A program made the position numbers and the translations under genes. A DNA stretch of 64,000 bases, from contig NZ_RBWV01000014.1 in the NCBI RefSeq assembly GCF_003634695.1, positions 248,001-312,000 of the forward strand, read 5' to 3'. The notes beneath the pieces were generated by a model that was not told the origin of the DNA, did no database searches, and worked only from the letters and a program-made list of their open reading frames with translations. Origin of the DNA: Motilibacter peucedani (GTDB taxonomy: Bacteria; Actinomycetota; Actinomycetes; Motilibacterales; Motilibacteraceae). Below are positions 35,319-46,187 of this stretch, piece by piece; position 1 is the stretch's first letter; every line of letters starts with the position of its first letter.

Positions 35319-36116
35319 TCAGCGCAGGTGCGTGACGTCACCGGCAGCGTAGGCCGTGCCGTCGACGACCAGCCGGCCGTCGGCGTCGACGCCCTCCGCC
35401 GTGCCCTCCCGCGCCGGCGCCCCGGGCAGCTCGAGGCGTACGCGGCGGCCCAGCGTGTCGCAACGGGCGGCGTACGCGTCGGCGAGACCGCACGCGACCG
35501 CGTCGCCCGCTGCACCCTCCCAGGCGGCGAGCCGCCGCGCGAGCGCGACCAGCAGCGCCGCGAGCACCGGGGTGCGGTCGGTGACCGCGGCGCCCTCGAG
35601 CGCCAGCGAGGTCGCCGTCGGCACGGGCAGCTCGTCGGCGCCGAGGTCGGTGTTGAGCCCGATGCCGAGGACGGCGAGGTCGCCGGCCGGGGACGGCACC
35701 CGCTCAGCGAGCAGCCCGGCCAGCTTGCGGCCGCCGACCAGCACGTCGTTGGGCCACTTGAGCCGGGCGTCGAGCCCCGTGGTGCTCGCGACGGCCTCGG
35801 CCGCCGACAGGCCGGTCAGCAGCGGCAGCCAGCCCCACGCGTCGGCGGCGACGCCCGGGCGCACCAGCACGGAGACCGCCAGCGAGGAGCCGGCGGGTGC
35901 TGCCCACCGCCGGCCCAGCCGGCCGCGGCCAGCCGTCTGGAGGTCGGCGACCAGCACCGCGCCGGGCGGCTCGCCCGCCCGCGCGGCCGCTGCCAGGTCG
36001 TCGTTGGTCGAGCCGGTCTCGGCGACGACGGCGAGCCGCCAGTGCCCGGCGCCGGCCGCCTCGAGGGCGCGCGACACGGCGGAGGAGTCGATCGGGGGTC
36101 GGGAGGCGCTCGGCAC
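35319..36116 (-). CDS. birA: Biotin--[acetyl-CoA-carboxylase] ligase
   Basis: A 265-residue biotin protein ligase of the short type, with no N-terminal DNA-binding domain, so it does not act as a repressor. [16 protein letters not shown] opens the catalytic domain, [12 protein letters not shown] is the biotinyl-AMP loop, and [16 protein letters not shown] the biotin-binding lysine region; a small C-terminal SH3-like domain follows. It attaches biotin to the carrier domain of the acyl-CoA carboxylase, whose beta subunit is divergent 20 nt away. The GTG at 36116 follows TAGCGT by six bases. Confidence 0.95.
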   Translation of the reverse strand: MPSASRPPIDSSAVSRALEAAGAGHWRLAVVAETGSTNDDLAAAARAGEPPGAVLVADLQTAGRGRLGRRWAAPAGSSLAVSVLVRPGVAADAWGWLPLLTGLSAAEAVASTTGLDARLKWPNDVLVGGRKLAGLLAERVPSPAGDLAVLGIGLNTDLGADELPVPTATSLALEGAAVTDRTPVLAALLVALARRLAAWEGAAGDAVACGLADAYAARCDTLGRRVRLELPGAPAREGTAEGVDADGRLVVDGTAYAAGDVTHLR

Positions 36117-36121
36117 GCGGA

Positions 36122-36128
36122 TACGCTA
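36122..36128. promoter_or_regulatory. Overlapping divergent -10 boxes of birA and accD
   Basis: TAGCGT on the minus strand (36128-36123) and TACGCT on the plus strand (36122-36127) share five bases. The first lies six bases before the birA GTG, the second nine bases before the accD ATG. The whole intergenic gap is 20 nt, so two RNA polymerases cannot hold both at once. Confidence 0.5.
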
Positions 36129-36136
36129 AGGGACCT

Positions 36137-37738
36137 ATGACGACGCCCGCCGGTGCGCCCGGCCTCTCCGACGCGCCCGAGCCGCGCTCGACCCGCGGAC
36201 GCCTCGCCGACCTGGAGGCGCGGCGCGCCTCGGTGCGCGAGGCCGGCGCCCTGGCCGAGCGGGCCCAGCACGCCCGCGGCAAGCTCAGCGCCCGCGAGCG
36301 CATCGCCCTGCTGCTCGACGAGGACAGCTTCGTCGAGCTCGACGAGTTCGCGCGCCACCGCGCCACCGACTTCGGGCTCGAGCGCAAGCGCCCCTACGGC
36401 GACGGGGCCGTGACCGGCTACGGCACGGTCGACGGCCGCCTCGTCTACGTCTACAGCCAGGACTTCACCGCGTTCGGCGGCAGCCTCGGCGAGCGCCACG
36501 GCGAGAAGATCGTCAAGCTGCTCGACCTCGCGCTCAAGACCGGCGCCCCGGTCGTCGGCCTCAACGACGGCGGCGGCGCCCGCATCCAGGAGGGCGTCGA
36601 CGCCCTGTCGATGTTCGGCGAGATCTTCTCCCGCAACGTGGCCGCCAGCGGCGTCATCCCGCAGATCTCGGTGATCCTCGGGCCGTGCGCGGGCGGCGCG
36701 GTCTACTCCCCCGCCCTGACCGACTTCACCGTGATGGTCGACGGCACCTCTCACATGTTCATCACCGGCCCCGACGTCATCAAGACGGTCACGGGCGAGG
36801 AGGTCGGCTTCGAGGAGCTCGGCGGCGCCCGCACCCACAACACCACCTCGGGCAACTCGCACTACCTCGCCGAGAGCGAGGAGGACGCGCTCGAGTACGT
36901 CCGCGCCCTGCTCTCGTTCCTGCCGAGCAACAACCTCGAGGACCCGCCCGACTTCGCGACGCCGGTCGACCTCGAGCCGGGCGAGCACGACCTCGAGCTC
37001 GACGCCCTCGTGCCCGACTCGCCGAACGTGCCCTACGACATGGGCACCGTGATCGAGGCCATCGTCGACGACGGCGACTTCGTCGAGATCCAGCAGTGGT
37101 TCGCGCCCAACATCAAGATCGGCTTCGGCCGGGTCGAGGGCCGGACCGTCGGCGTCGTCGCCAACCAGCCCACGCACTTCGCCGGCACGCTCGACATCGA
37201 CGCCTCCGAGAAGGCCGCGCGCTTCGTACGCACCTGCGACGCCTTCAACATCCCGATCCTCACCCTGGTCGACGTGCCCGGCTTCCTGCCCGGCACCGCC
37301 CAGGAGTGGGACGGCATCATCCGGCGCGGCGCGAAGCTGATCTACGCGTACGCCGAGGCGACGGTGCCGAAGCTGACGGTCATCACGCGCAAGGCCTACG
37401 GCGGCGCCTACCTCGTCATGGGCTCCAAGCACCTCAAGGCCGACCTCAACTTGGCGTGGCCGACGGCGCAGATCGCGGTCATGGGGGCGCAGGGGGCGGT
37501 CAACATCCTGCACCGGCGCGCCCTGAAGGACTCCGCCGACGCCGACGCCGACCGCGCGCGCCTGGTCGAGGAGTACGAGGACGCCTTCGCCAACCCCTAC
37601 GTCGCGGCCGAGCGCGGCCACATCGACGGCGTGATCGCGCCGTCCGAGACGCGCGCGGCGATCACGAAGGCCCTGCGGCTGCTGCGCACCAAGCGGGAGA
37701 GCATGCCGCCGAAGAAGCACGGGAACATCCCCCTGTGA
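36137..37738 (+). CDS. Acyl-CoA carboxylase beta subunit (carboxyltransferase)
   Basis: A 533-residue AccD5/PccB-type carboxyltransferase. [20 protein letters not shown] opens the N-domain, [19 protein letters not shown] is highly conserved, [20 protein letters not shown] and [17 protein letters not shown] form the first oxyanion site, and [23 protein letters not shown]-type sequence with [15 protein letters not shown] the second. It transfers carboxyl groups from biotin to propionyl- or acetyl-CoA for fatty acid and mycolate-like lipid or methylmalonyl-CoA supply. Coupled by GTGA to the epsilon subunit gene. Substrate preference is not settled. Confidence 0.95.
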   Translation: MTTPAGAPGLSDAPEPRSTRGRLADLEARRASVREAGALAERAQHARGKLSARERIALLLDEDSFVELDEFARHRATDFGLERKRPYGDGAVTGYGTVDGRLVYVYSQDFTAFGGSLGERHGEKIVKLLDLALKTGAPVVGLNDGGGARIQEGVDALSMFGEIFSRNVAASGVIPQISVILGPCAGGAVYSPALTDFTVMVDGTSHMFITGPDVIKTVTGEEVGFEELGGARTHNTTSGNSHYLAESEEDALEYVRALLSFLPSNNLEDPPDFATPVDLEPGEHDLELDALVPDSPNVPYDMGTVIEAIVDDGDFVEIQQWFAPNIKIGFGRVEGRTVGVVANQPTHFAGTLDIDASEKAARFVRTCDAFNIPILTLVDVPGFLPGTAQEWDGIIRRGAKLIYAYAEATVPKLTVITRKAYGGAYLVMGSKHLKADLNLAWPTAQIAVMGAQGAVNILHRRALKDSADADADRARLVEEYEDAFANPYVAAERGHIDGVIAPSETRAAITKALRLLRTKRESMPPKKHGNIPL

Positions 37739-37956
37739 GCGGCAGCGAGGACGGCGGCGTGGAGCCGGTGTCGGTGGTGCGCGGCGACGCGGAGCCGGAG
37801 GAGCTGGCCGCGCTCGTGGCCGTGCTGGTGACGCGAGGGCAGGGCGCCCGCGAGCGGCGCCCGGCGCCGACCTCGCCGGGCTGGGCCGACCGCTCGGCAC
37901 TGGTGCGTGCACCGCTGCGCCCGGGCCCGGGAGCCTGGTCGCGCGCGCTGCGGTAG
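37735..37956 (+). CDS. Acyl-CoA carboxylase epsilon subunit
   Basis: A 73-residue protein. [20 protein letters not shown] is the AccE core helix motif, and [21 protein letters not shown]-like tail residues (WADRS) match the conserved end of the family. AccE is an actinobacterial small subunit that stabilises the alpha-beta carboxylase complex. The GTG at 37735 overlaps the accD TGA (GTGA). Its presence supports the actinobacterial origin and the carboxylase call for its neighbour. Confidence 0.88.
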   Translation: MSGSEDGGVEPVSVVRGDAEPEELAALVAVLVTRGQGARERRPAPTSPGWADRSALVRAPLRPGPGAWSRALR

Positions 37957-38018
37957 GCCGCCGCCCCCGGTAGCCGCGCAGCGCTTCAGCGCGCGGGTGC
38001 TGCGCCCGACAACAGGTC

Positions 38019-39260
38019 GTGCCGCAGTCCACCGCCCCTGTCCAGCCCCGCCTCCCGGCCCCGGTCCCGGCCGCGGCCGCGCAGCAGGCGCTGCCGCTGC
38101 GCCTGCTCGTGGTCATCGGCACGATGACGATGCTGCCGGCGCTGGCCATCGACGCGTACCTCCCTGCGCTGCCCACGATCGCGCCCGACCTCGGCACCAC
38201 CCACGCCGGCGCGGCGCTCTCGCTGACCTCCTGCATGGCCGGGCTGGCCGTCGGCCAGCTGGTGGCCGGCCCGCTGAGCGACCGCTACGGGCGCCGCCCG
38301 CCGCTGCTGGTGGGGCTGCTCGGCTTCGTGCTGTCGTCGGCGCTGTGCGCGCTGGCCTGGTCCGGCGCCTCCCTGCTCGTCTTCCGCCTCCTGCAGGGCC
38401 TGCTCGGCTCCGCCACCTGCGTCGGCGCGGCGGTCGTGCGCGACCGTGCCCGGGACGCCGACGCCGCGCGGGCGTTCTCGCTGCTCACGCTGATCACCGG
38501 CGCGGGCCCGGTCCTCGCGCCGGTGCTCGGTGCGCAGGCGCTGCGCTGCGTGCCCTGGCGCGGGATCTTCGTCGGGCTGGCTGTGCTCGGCGCCGTGTCG
38601 CTGGCGGTGGTGGCGCGCTGGCTGCCGGAGACCCTCGACCGGGCCCACCGCCGCGAGGCGGGCCTGCAGGCGACGCTGCGCGCGTTCGGCCGGCTGGCCC
38701 GGATGCGCGGGTTCATGACCTACCTCGCCGCCGGCTCCCTGGCCAACTGCGCGGTCTTCGCCTACCTCGCAGGGTCGGCGTTCGCGCTGCAGGACGGCTA
38801 CGGCCTCTCGGCGCAGCAGTACTCCTCCGTCGTCGGTCTCAACGCGCTCGGCGTCGTGGCCACGGGCTCGCTGAACGCCCCCCTCGTCGGCCGCTTCGAC
38901 CCCCGCGCGCTGCTGCTCGTCGGCCTCGTCGGGAGCGTCGCCTCGGGCGTCGTCGTGCTGGCGGCCGTGCTGCTGCACGCGCCGCTCGCCTGCGTCCTCG
39001 CCGGGCTGTTCGGCCTGCTCGTCGCGACCGGTCTGGTGCGGCCCAACTGCGGCGCCCTGGGCCTCAGCGCCCAGGACGGCGCCGCCGGCTCCGCGGTCGC
39101 GCTGAGCGGCTTCGTCGGCTGGGTCAGCGGCGGGCTCACCGCGCCGCTGGTCGGGGCGGTCGACGGCGGCAGCGCCGCCTCCATGGCCACCGTGCTGCTG
39201 GCCAGCTCGGCGGGCGCCCTGCTGTGCGTCGTGCTGCCGGGACGACGCGCGCGGAGCTGA
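38019..39260 (+). CDS. MFS drug-resistance transporter (Bcr/CflA type)
   Basis: A 413-residue protein with 12 predicted helices. IDAYLPALPTIAPDLGTTHA is the Bcr/CflA helix-1 signature, GPLSDRYGRRPPLLVG the loop 2-3 MFS motif, and GSATCVGAAVVRDRARDADAAR the helix 4-5 motif. Members export chloramphenicol, bicyclomycin, peptides or sulfonamides by proton antiport. The GTG at 38019 is chosen because the helix-1 motif follows at a normal distance; ACAGG lies just before it. It lies between accE and the 6-phosphogluconate dehydrogenase gene, unrelated in function. Confidence 0.9.
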   Translation: MPQSTAPVQPRLPAPVPAAAAQQALPLRLLVVIGTMTMLPALAIDAYLPALPTIAPDLGTTHAGAALSLTSCMAGLAVGQLVAGPLSDRYGRRPPLLVGLLGFVLSSALCALAWSGASLLVFRLLQGLLGSATCVGAAVVRDRARDADAARAFSLLTLITGAGPVLAPVLGAQALRCVPWRGIFVGLAVLGAVSLAVVARWLPETLDRAHRREAGLQATLRAFGRLARMRGFMTYLAAGSLANCAVFAYLAGSAFALQDGYGLSAQQYSSVVGLNALGVVATGSLNAPLVGRFDPRALLLVGLVGSVASGVVVLAAVLLHAPLACVLAGLFGLLVATGLVRPNCGALGLSAQDGAAGSAVALSGFVGWVSGGLTAPLVGAVDGGSAASMATVLLASSAGALLCVVLPGRRARS

Positions 39261-39311
39261 GCCGCGTACCTGCTGCCCCTGCGTCCTGTTGTGCGGCGAA
39301 GGGCCGCCCGA

Positions 39312-39317
39312 CAGGAT
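39312..39317 (+). promoter_or_regulatory. Leaderless -10 box CAGGAT
   Basis: CAGGAT ends seven bases before the ATG of the 6-phosphogluconate dehydrogenase gene at 39325. The first base is C, not T, but spacing fits the window-wide pattern. Confidence 0.4.
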
Positions 39318-39324
39318 GGGCGCC

Positions 39325-40782
39325 ATGGCAGACGCAGCGGCCGGGCAGGCCAACATCGGTGTGGTAGGACTCGCGGTCATGGGGGCCAACCTCGCCCGCA
39401 ACCTCGCGAGCCGCGAGGGCAACACCGTGGCGGTCTACAACCGCTCGCCCGAGCGCACCGAGACCCTGCTGCGCGAGCACCCCGAGGCGGGCTTCGTCGC
39501 GTCCTCGAGCATCGAGGAGTTCGCGTCCTCGCTGAGCAAGCCGCGCACCGCGATCGTCATGGTGCAGGCCGGGCGCGGCACCGACGCGGTGGTCGACGCC
39601 CTGGTCGAGGTCTTCGAGCCGGGCGACATCATCGTCGACGGCGGCAACGCCAACTTCCAGGACACCATCCGGCGCGAGGCCGCCCTGCGCGAGAAGGGGC
39701 TGAACTTCGTCGGCACCGGCATCTCGGGCGGCGAGGAGGGCGCGCTGCACGGGCCCTCGATCATGCCGGGCGGCTCCGCCGAGGCCTACGAGACGCTGGG
39801 CCCCATCCTCGAGTCGATCGCTGCGGTCGCCGAGGGCGAGCCGTGCGTCACCCACATCGGCACCGACGGCGCCGGCCACTTCGTCAAGATGATCCACAAC
39901 GGCATCGAGTACGCCGACATGCAGCTGATCGCCGAGTCCTACGACCTGCTGCGGCGGGTCGGCCGCCACGAGCCGGAGGCGATCGCCGACGTCTTCGAGA
40001 CGTGGAACCAGGGCGAGCTCGAGAGCTACCTCATCGAGATCACCGCGCAGGTGCTGCGCCAGCGCGACGCGAAGACCGGCGAGCCGCTCGTCGACGTCAT
40101 CCTCGACGCTGCGGGCTCCAAGGGCACCGGCGTCTGGACCGTGCAGAACTCCGTCGGGCTCGGCGTGCCGGTCGGCGGCATCGCCGAGGCGGTCTTCGCC
40201 CGCGCGGTGTCGAGCAAGCCCGACCAGCGGGCGGCCGTGCGCGCCGCGGTCCGCAGCCGGCCCGAGGTGCAGGAGCCCGGCGAGGGGTTCGAGGACGACG
40301 TGCAGCGCGCGCTCTACGCCTCGAAGGTCGTGGCCTACGCCCAGGGCTTCGACGCGATCGTCGCCGGCGCGAAGGAGTACGGCTGGGACATCGACAAGGG
40401 CGCCGTCGCCCGCATCTGGCGCGGCGGCTGCATCATCCGCGCGCGGTTCCTCAACCGCATCGTCGAGGCCTACGCCAAGAACCCGGGCACCACGACGCTG
40501 CTCGAGGACGAGTTCTTCGCCGGCGCGGTGGCCGAGGGCGAGGCGGCGTGGCGCCGCATCGTCGCCAAGGCAGCGCTGTCGGGCATCCCCGTGCCCGGCT
40601 TCGCCTCCGCGCTGAGCTACTACGACTCGCTCGCCTCCGAGCGGCTGCCGGCCTCGCTCATCCAGGCGCAGCGCGACTTCTTCGGCGCCCACACCTACTC
40701 GCGCGTCGACAGCGACAAGGTCTTCCACACGCTGTGGTCGGGCGACCGGAGCGAGATCGAGACGGTGCCCTCGACGCACTAG
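39325..40782 (+). CDS. gnd: 6-phosphogluconate dehydrogenase (decarboxylating)
   Basis: A 485-residue enzyme, the long NADP-dependent form. IGVVGLAVMGANLARNLASR is the NADP loop, GISGGEEGALHGPSIMPGG the substrate serine region, HFVKMIHNGIEYADMQLIAE holds the catalytic lysine, and GAHTYSRVD-type sequence (FFGAHTYSRVDSD) the C-terminal tail that closes the partner active site. It converts 6-phosphogluconate to ribulose 5-phosphate, giving NADPH. Its TAG stop shares CTAG (40779-40782) with the convergent MFS gene. Confidence 0.95.
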   Translation: MADAAAGQANIGVVGLAVMGANLARNLASREGNTVAVYNRSPERTETLLREHPEAGFVASSSIEEFASSLSKPRTAIVMVQAGRGTDAVVDALVEVFEPGDIIVDGGNANFQDTIRREAALREKGLNFVGTGISGGEEGALHGPSIMPGGSAEAYETLGPILESIAAVAEGEPCVTHIGTDGAGHFVKMIHNGIEYADMQLIAESYDLLRRVGRHEPEAIADVFETWNQGELESYLIEITAQVLRQRDAKTGEPLVDVILDAAGSKGTGVWTVQNSVGLGVPVGGIAEAVFARAVSSKPDQRAAVRAAVRSRPEVQEPGEGFEDDVQRALYASKVVAYAQGFDAIVAGAKEYGWDIDKGAVARIWRGGCIIRARFLNRIVEAYAKNPGTTTLLEDEFFAGAVAEGEAAWRRIVAKAALSGIPVPGFASALSYYDSLASERLPASLIQAQRDFFGAHTYSRVDSDKVFHTLWSGDRSEIETVPSTH

Positions 40783-41969
40783 GCCGGGCGGGGGGCGGCC
40801 CGGCGCGCCGGCCGCGAGGCGAGGGCGAACACCGTGGCCGACACCAGCGCGAGCAGGCCGCACAGCGCCAGCGTCGGCCGCGCGCCCACCGCGCTCACCG
40901 AGCCACCGGCCAGCACGCCGGAGACCAGCGAGCCGGCGATGGTGGCGTTCGAGAACAGCGTCGTGGCGCGCGCCGTGGCGGGCGCGAGCAGGTCCTGGAA
41001 GAACCGGATGCCGGCCGCTCCCACCACGGCGATGCCCGTGCCGCGCAGCACCTGCGCGAGCAGCAGCACCGTGGCGTCGTGCGTGCTCGCCGTCACGGCG
41101 AAGTAGGCGGCGAACGCGACCGTCGATCCGGTGATGAGCGCCCGTTGGGAGACCCGCGCCGGTGCCGCTGCGAGCGCCAGTGCGGCGACGACCTCCACCG
41201 CGGCGCACGCGCTGAACAGCAGCCCGACGAAGTCGGCGCCGTGCGCCCCGCCGTGGGTGACGTAGATCGGCAGCGCCACGGAGCCCGCGAACATCGCGGT
41301 GAAGAACAGCGTGACGCTGGAGGCGAGCACCGCGACGCGCGCGCCGGCGACCAGCACGGCACCCTCCGCGCCGTCCCCCTCCGGCGACGGCGGGGCAGCG
41401 GAGGCAGGCTCTGGTACCCCTAGCACCACGACCGCGGTGAGCGCCAGCACCGCCGCGGCGACCGCGAACAGCGCGGTGTAGCCGCTCGCGTGCAGGACGA
41501 GCGCGCCCAGCAGCGGCCCCAGCGCCCAGGCGAGCGACCACACCGAGCGCAGCAGCGGCGCCGAGCGCTGCCCCGCCTCGCCGTCCCCGAGCACCAGCCG
41601 GGCGAGCGCGAACAGCTGCGGGAACGCGGCGCCCAGGGCCCCGAGGGGCAGCAGCACGAGCAGGAGGAGCACCGCGTACGACCGCGTCACGCTCACCGCT
41701 GCGTAGCCCACCGCGCCCGCGGCGACGGCACCGAGCGCGTACGCGCGTGACGGCCTCCGGTCGAACCCGCGGCCGGCGCGCGAGCTGGCGACGATCGACG
41801 CCAGCGCGCCGGTCGAGGACAGCACGCCGATGGCCACCGGCGAGAGGCCGACCTCGTCGAAGCCGAACAGCACGAGGTAGGCCCCGGTCATCGCGTCGGC
41901 GGTCCCCAGCAGGAAGACCGCCGCAGCGAGGCAGACGAGGGCCCGCCGTCCGGCGGGGTCAGCCGGCAC
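40779..41969 (-). CDS. MFS transporter (sugar-efflux-like)
   Basis: A 396-residue protein with about 12 helices. AYLVLFGFDEVGLSPVAIGVL and GALASIVASSRAGRGFDRRPSR resemble the SetA/efflux branch of MFS, with the loop 2-3 basic motif GRGFDRRPSRAYALG. There is a central Pro/Ala/Ser/Glu loop between helices 6 and 7. The GTG at 41969 lies 11 nt inside the end of the ABC permease gene, so it is the last gene of that five-gene operon. Substrate unknown. Confidence 0.82.
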   Translation of the reverse strand: MPADPAGRRALVCLAAAVFLLGTADAMTGAYLVLFGFDEVGLSPVAIGVLSSTGALASIVASSRAGRGFDRRPSRAYALGAVAAGAVGYAAVSVTRSYAVLLLLVLLPLGALGAAFPQLFALARLVLGDGEAGQRSAPLLRSVWSLAWALGPLLGALVLHASGYTALFAVAAAVLALTAVVVLGVPEPASAAPPSPEGDGAEGAVLVAGARVAVLASSVTLFFTAMFAGSVALPIYVTHGGAHGADFVGLLFSACAAVEVVAALALAAAPARVSQRALITGSTVAFAAYFAVTASTHDATVLLLAQVLRGTGIAVVGAAGIRFFQDLLAPATARATTLFSNATIAGSLVSGVLAGGSVSAVGARPTLALCGLLALVSATVFALASRPARRAAPRPA

Positions 41970-42699
41970 CGGAGGCGGTCGCGTCGACGTGCGGCAGCCG
42001 CCGCACCGCCAGCACCGCGGCGACGGCCGAGACCGCCACCAGCACGACGACCGCGCCGGTCACCCCGACGTCGGCGACCTTGAACGGGATGCCCTTGTCC
42101 GGGTAGAGCGACCCGATCAGCCGGCGCCCGAACGACCCGATCGAGAGGTTGCGCAGCGACTTCACGTAGGTCGCGAACGAGCCCTCCCAGACCACCACGT
42201 AGCCCAGGCCGATGAGCAGGCTGCGCGCCGTCAGCAGCGAGAGCAGCACGAAGACCGCGACGTAGCCGGCGGCGCTCAGCAGCAGGGCCCCGAACAGGCT
42301 CCCCCACACCTCCCCGGTGGACAGCCCCGCCTGCGAGCCCAGCAGCGCGCAGCCGACCAGCCCGGGCAGCGAGATGAGCACCGTCGCGACCCAGGCCGCC
42401 ACGAGCTTGGCGCCGACGATGCGCCAGCGCGGCGTCGAGGTGGCGAGCAGGAGCGGCAGGGTGCCGCTGTCGCGCTCGTCGTCGAAGGCGTTGACCCCGA
42501 GCACCAGCGCGACAAGCGCGACCAGCTGGGAGACGAACAGGTCGGCACCGAGGCGCGGGTAGACGCGCTCGAGGTCGGACTGCTGCGCCGAGAAGGCCAG
42601 GGCCGCGCAGATAGCGCCGACGACCAGGGGCAGCAGGGCCAGCGCGATCGTGCGGCTGCGGAAGAGCAGGGCCCGCAGGCCCAGTCCGAACATGCTCAC
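41959..42699 (-). CDS. ABC-2 type transporter permease
   Basis: A 246-residue membrane protein with six helices: FRSRTIALALLPLVVGAICAA, a large loop with a FDDERDSGTLPLLLATSTPR coupling motif typical of ABC-2 permeases, then four closely packed helices. The GTG at 42699 overlaps the ATPase TGA (GTGA), and an ATG two codons later is the alternative. It pairs with the ATPase directly upstream. The substrate is unknown; such pairs often export peptides, lipids or antibiotics. Confidence 0.85.
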   Translation of the reverse strand: MSMFGLGLRALLFRSRTIALALLPLVVGAICAALAFSAQQSDLERVYPRLGADLFVSQLVALVALVLGVNAFDDERDSGTLPLLLATSTPRWRIVGAKLVAAWVATVLISLPGLVGCALLGSQAGLSTGEVWGSLFGALLLSAAGYVAVFVLLSLLTARSLLIGLGYVVVWEGSFATYVKSLRNLSIGSFGRRLIGSLYPDKGIPFKVADVGVTGAVVVLVAVSAVAAVLAVRRLPHVDATASGAG

Positions 42700-43628
42700 C
42701 GGCCGACCCCCCTCGCGGAGGAGGTGAGCGCCGAGAAGACGCTCTCGAGGTCCTCGCCCTGCGGCTCGACGCGGCGCAGGAGCACGCCGGCGTCGGTGGC
42801 GAGGGCCGGCAGCCGGGTCGCCAGCCGGATGGCCTGGAGGGTCTGCACCGTGAGCACTCCGTCCTCGAGCTCGACCGAGTTCACGACGCCCTCGGCGAGC
42901 AGCACCCCGCCGAGGCGGCGGGGGTCGTCGGTGTCGATGCGTACGCTGCGCGGCCGGTCGGTCATCAGGTCGCGGATGCCCGCGCCCGTGCCCTCGGCCA
43001 CCAGCCGGCCGTTGACCACGACCAGCAGGCGGTCGGCCATGCGCTCGACCTCGGTCAGCACGTGCGAGGAGACCAGCACCGTGCGGCCCTCGGCGCCGAG
43101 CTTGCGCACGAGCTCGACGTCGAGCCGGCGCTGGGCCGGGTCGAGCCCGTTGAGCGGCTCGTCGAGGAGCAGCACCTCGGGGTCGTGGGCCAGCGCCTGC
43201 GCCAGCTTCACCCGCTGGCGCATGCCCTTGGAGAACCCCTGCACCTTGCGGTCGGCGGCGTCGCTGAGCCCCACCCGCGCGAGCGCCAGCGTCGCCGCCT
43301 CGCCCGCGTCCTGCACCCCGCGCTGGCTGGCCAGCATCGTCACGGTCTGCCGGGCGGTGAGGAAGGGCCAGAGGCCCTCGGAGTCGGGCACCACGCCGAG
43401 GCCCTCGTGCACCTTCGGGTCGCGGCGCGGGTCGCGCCCGAGCACGCGGACACTGCCCTGGCTGACGTCGGTGTAGCCCGCCAGCAGCGACAGGGTCGTC
43501 GACTTGCCGGCGCCGTTGTGGCCGAGCAGGCCGGTGACGCCCGGCTGGAGCGCGAACGACACGTCCGAGAGCGCGACGGTGTCGCCGTACCACTTCGACA
43601 CCCGGTCGAACTCGACAGCGGCGCTCAC
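42696..43628 (-). CDS. ABC transporter ATP-binding protein
   Basis: A 310-residue ATPase with Walker A GHNGAGKST, signature FSKGMRQRVKLAQAL, Walker B EVLLLDEPLNGLDP and switch VLVSSHVL. A C-terminal tail of about 90 residues (TDRPRSVRIDTDDPRRL) is the DUF4162-like region common in DrrA/CcmA-type exporters. The start overlaps the stop of the preceding permease (GTGA), and its own stop overlaps the next permease, so it sits in the middle of a tightly coupled operon. Confidence 0.92.
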   Translation of the reverse strand: MSAAVEFDRVSKWYGDTVALSDVSFALQPGVTGLLGHNGAGKSTTLSLLAGYTDVSQGSVRVLGRDPRRDPKVHEGLGVVPDSEGLWPFLTARQTVTMLASQRGVQDAGEAATLALARVGLSDAADRKVQGFSKGMRQRVKLAQALAHDPEVLLLDEPLNGLDPAQRRLDVELVRKLGAEGRTVLVSSHVLTEVERMADRLLVVVNGRLVAEGTGAGIRDLMTDRPRSVRIDTDDPRRLGGVLLAEGVVNSVELEDGVLTVQTLQAIRLATRLPALATDAGVLLRRVEPQGEDLESVFSALTSSARGVGR

Positions 43629-44526
43629 GTCGCGGCCCCCTTGCGGTAGCGCAGGACCATGGTGCCGAAGCCGGCCACCACGACCAGCGCCCAGACCACC
43701 CAGCACGCGCCGGTCGGCGGCACCTGGGTGGTGTCCACGCCCGTCTGGTCGCCGAAGACGACCTCGGCGAGCCGCGGCGGCACCCCGGCGAGCACCAGGG
43801 CGAGGAAACCTCGGGAGCTGGTGATCGCGAACAGCACCCCGAACAGCACGGTCGGCACGAGCATCAGCGCGACGTAGCCGCCCACCGCGAAGACCCGTCG
43901 CGCGGTGAGCGAGCCGAGCCCGAGGCCGATCGCGGCGTGGAAGAGGCTGACCACCAGCCCGACGAGCAGCACCTTGCCCCAGTCGCTGCCGTGGTGGCGG
44001 GCGTAGGAGACGGGCGAGTCGGCCACGACGATGCCGCCCACCAGCATGAGCAGCAGCGGGAAGAACGTCACCAGCGAGAGCACCGCCACGGCAGCGAGCA
44101 CCTTGCCGACGACGTACTCGCCGGGCGAGACCGCCGTCGAGAAGTAGAGCGAGAGCACGCCGTCGCGGCGCTCGCGGGTGAGTAGCGAGGGGACCGTGCT
44201 CGCGGCGTAGGCGATGAGGATCGGGGTGAGCATGTCGACGGAGTCGGAGTACTTCAGGACGTCGAGCGGGCCCTTGACGCCGACCTCGTTGAGCAGCAGC
44301 GGCACGCCGACCGAGACGACCGCCGGCGCGAACGCCGCCGCGACGAGCAGGAACGGCCAGATCTTCGCCCCGGCGCTGCGCCGGATGCCCAGCGCGCGAA
44401 GAGCCGACGAGCGGGCGAGCGCGAGCACCGCCGAGCGGCGGGGGCGCAGCTGGCCCTCGAAGCGGGAGTAGCGGACGTCGTGGATCACCGCCTGCGGCTT
44501 GTCGGTGCCGATGCTCGTGCCGGCGC

Positions 44527-44530
<4 letters not shown>
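43625..44530 (-). CDS. ABC-2 type transporter permease
   Basis: A 301-residue membrane protein. A basic cytoplasmic N-terminus of about 55 residues precedes six helices; the ERRDGVLSLYFSTAVSPGEY segment after helix 2 is the ABC-2 coupling motif. The ATG at 44530 overlaps the upstream ATPase stop (ATGA). It belongs to the first of two ATPase/permease pairs in this operon and probably works with the ATPase at 44527-45486. Confidence 0.85.
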
Positions 44531-45486
<956 letters not shown>

Positions 45487-45493
45487 GGCCGCA

Positions 45494-45499
45494 ACCCTA
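45494..45499 (-). promoter_or_regulatory. Leaderless -10 box TAGGGT of the ABC operon
   Basis: TAGGGT on the minus strand ends seven bases before the ATG at 45486, with no Shine-Dalgarno. Confidence 0.55.
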
Positions 45500-45551
45500 G
45501 GCGCGCAGGGGGTCCCCGGGCATCGGGGATCTCCCCTACGCCGAGGGTCGC

Positions 45552-45557
45552 TAGCCT
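45552..45557 (+). promoter_or_regulatory. Leaderless -10 box TAGCCT of maf
   Basis: TAGCCT ends six bases before the GTG at 45564. It is divergent from the ABC operon box 52 bases away. Confidence 0.55.
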
Positions 45558-45563
45558 CGCGCC

Positions 45564-46187
45564 GTGGCATCCTCCCCGGGCACCGTGCGCCTCGTCCTCG
45601 CCTCCGCCTCGCCGGCTCGGCTGGCCACCCTGCGCGCCGCGGGCGTCGAGCCGGAGGTGCAGGTGAGCGGCGTCGACGAGTCGCTGGTGAGCGGCCCGCC
45701 CGCCGAGCTGGCCCTGGAGCTCGCCACCCGCAAGGCCCGCGCGGTGGCGGCGCAGCGCACCGACGCGTACGTCGTCGGCTGCGACTCGGTCCTCGAGCTC
45801 GACGGCGCGGCGCTGGGCAAGCCGCGCGACCTCGACGACGCGCGCGAGCGCTGGCGCGCGATGCGCGGGCGCTCCGGGGTGCTGCACACCGGGCACTGCG
45901 TCGTGGCGCCCGGCGGCGCGCAGCTGGCGCGCGGCGCCCGCACGACGGTGCACTTCGCCGCCGTCACCGACGACGAGGTCGAGGCCTATCTCGCCACGCG
46001 CGAGCCGCTCGCGGTGGCGGGCGCGTTCACGCTCGACGGGCTCGGCGGCGCCTACGTCACGGGCGTCGACGGCGACCCGCACAACGTCGTCGGCATCAGC
46101 CTGCCGCTGCTGCGCGAGCTGTTCATGGCGCTCGGCGTGCCGTGGCACGCGCTGTGGTCGTCGCCCGCAGCGGGGCCGCGCGGCTAG
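45564..46187 (+). CDS. maf: Maf-family nucleotide pyrophosphatase
   Basis: A 207-residue protein. [21 protein letters not shown] is the N-terminal Maf motif (S-x-S-P-x-R), [20 protein letters not shown] carries the catalytic aspartate, and [19 protein letters not shown] the third conserved block. Maf enzymes hydrolyse noncanonical nucleotides (dTTP/UTP/modified pyrimidines) and affect septation. In actinobacteria maf often lies between the carboxylase beta/epsilon and alpha genes; here it is next to accA but 7.6 kb from accE. Its TAG stop also starts the accA -10 box. Confidence 0.92.
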   Translation: MASSPGTVRLVLASASPARLATLRAAGVEPEVQVSGVDESLVSGPPAELALELATRKARAVAAQRTDAYVVGCDSVLELDGAALGKPRDLDDARERWRAMRGRSGVLHTGHCVVAPGGAQLARGARTTVHFAAVTDDEVEAYLATREPLAVAGAFTLDGLGGAYVTGVDGDPHNVVGISLPLLRELFMALGVPWHALWSSPAAGPRG

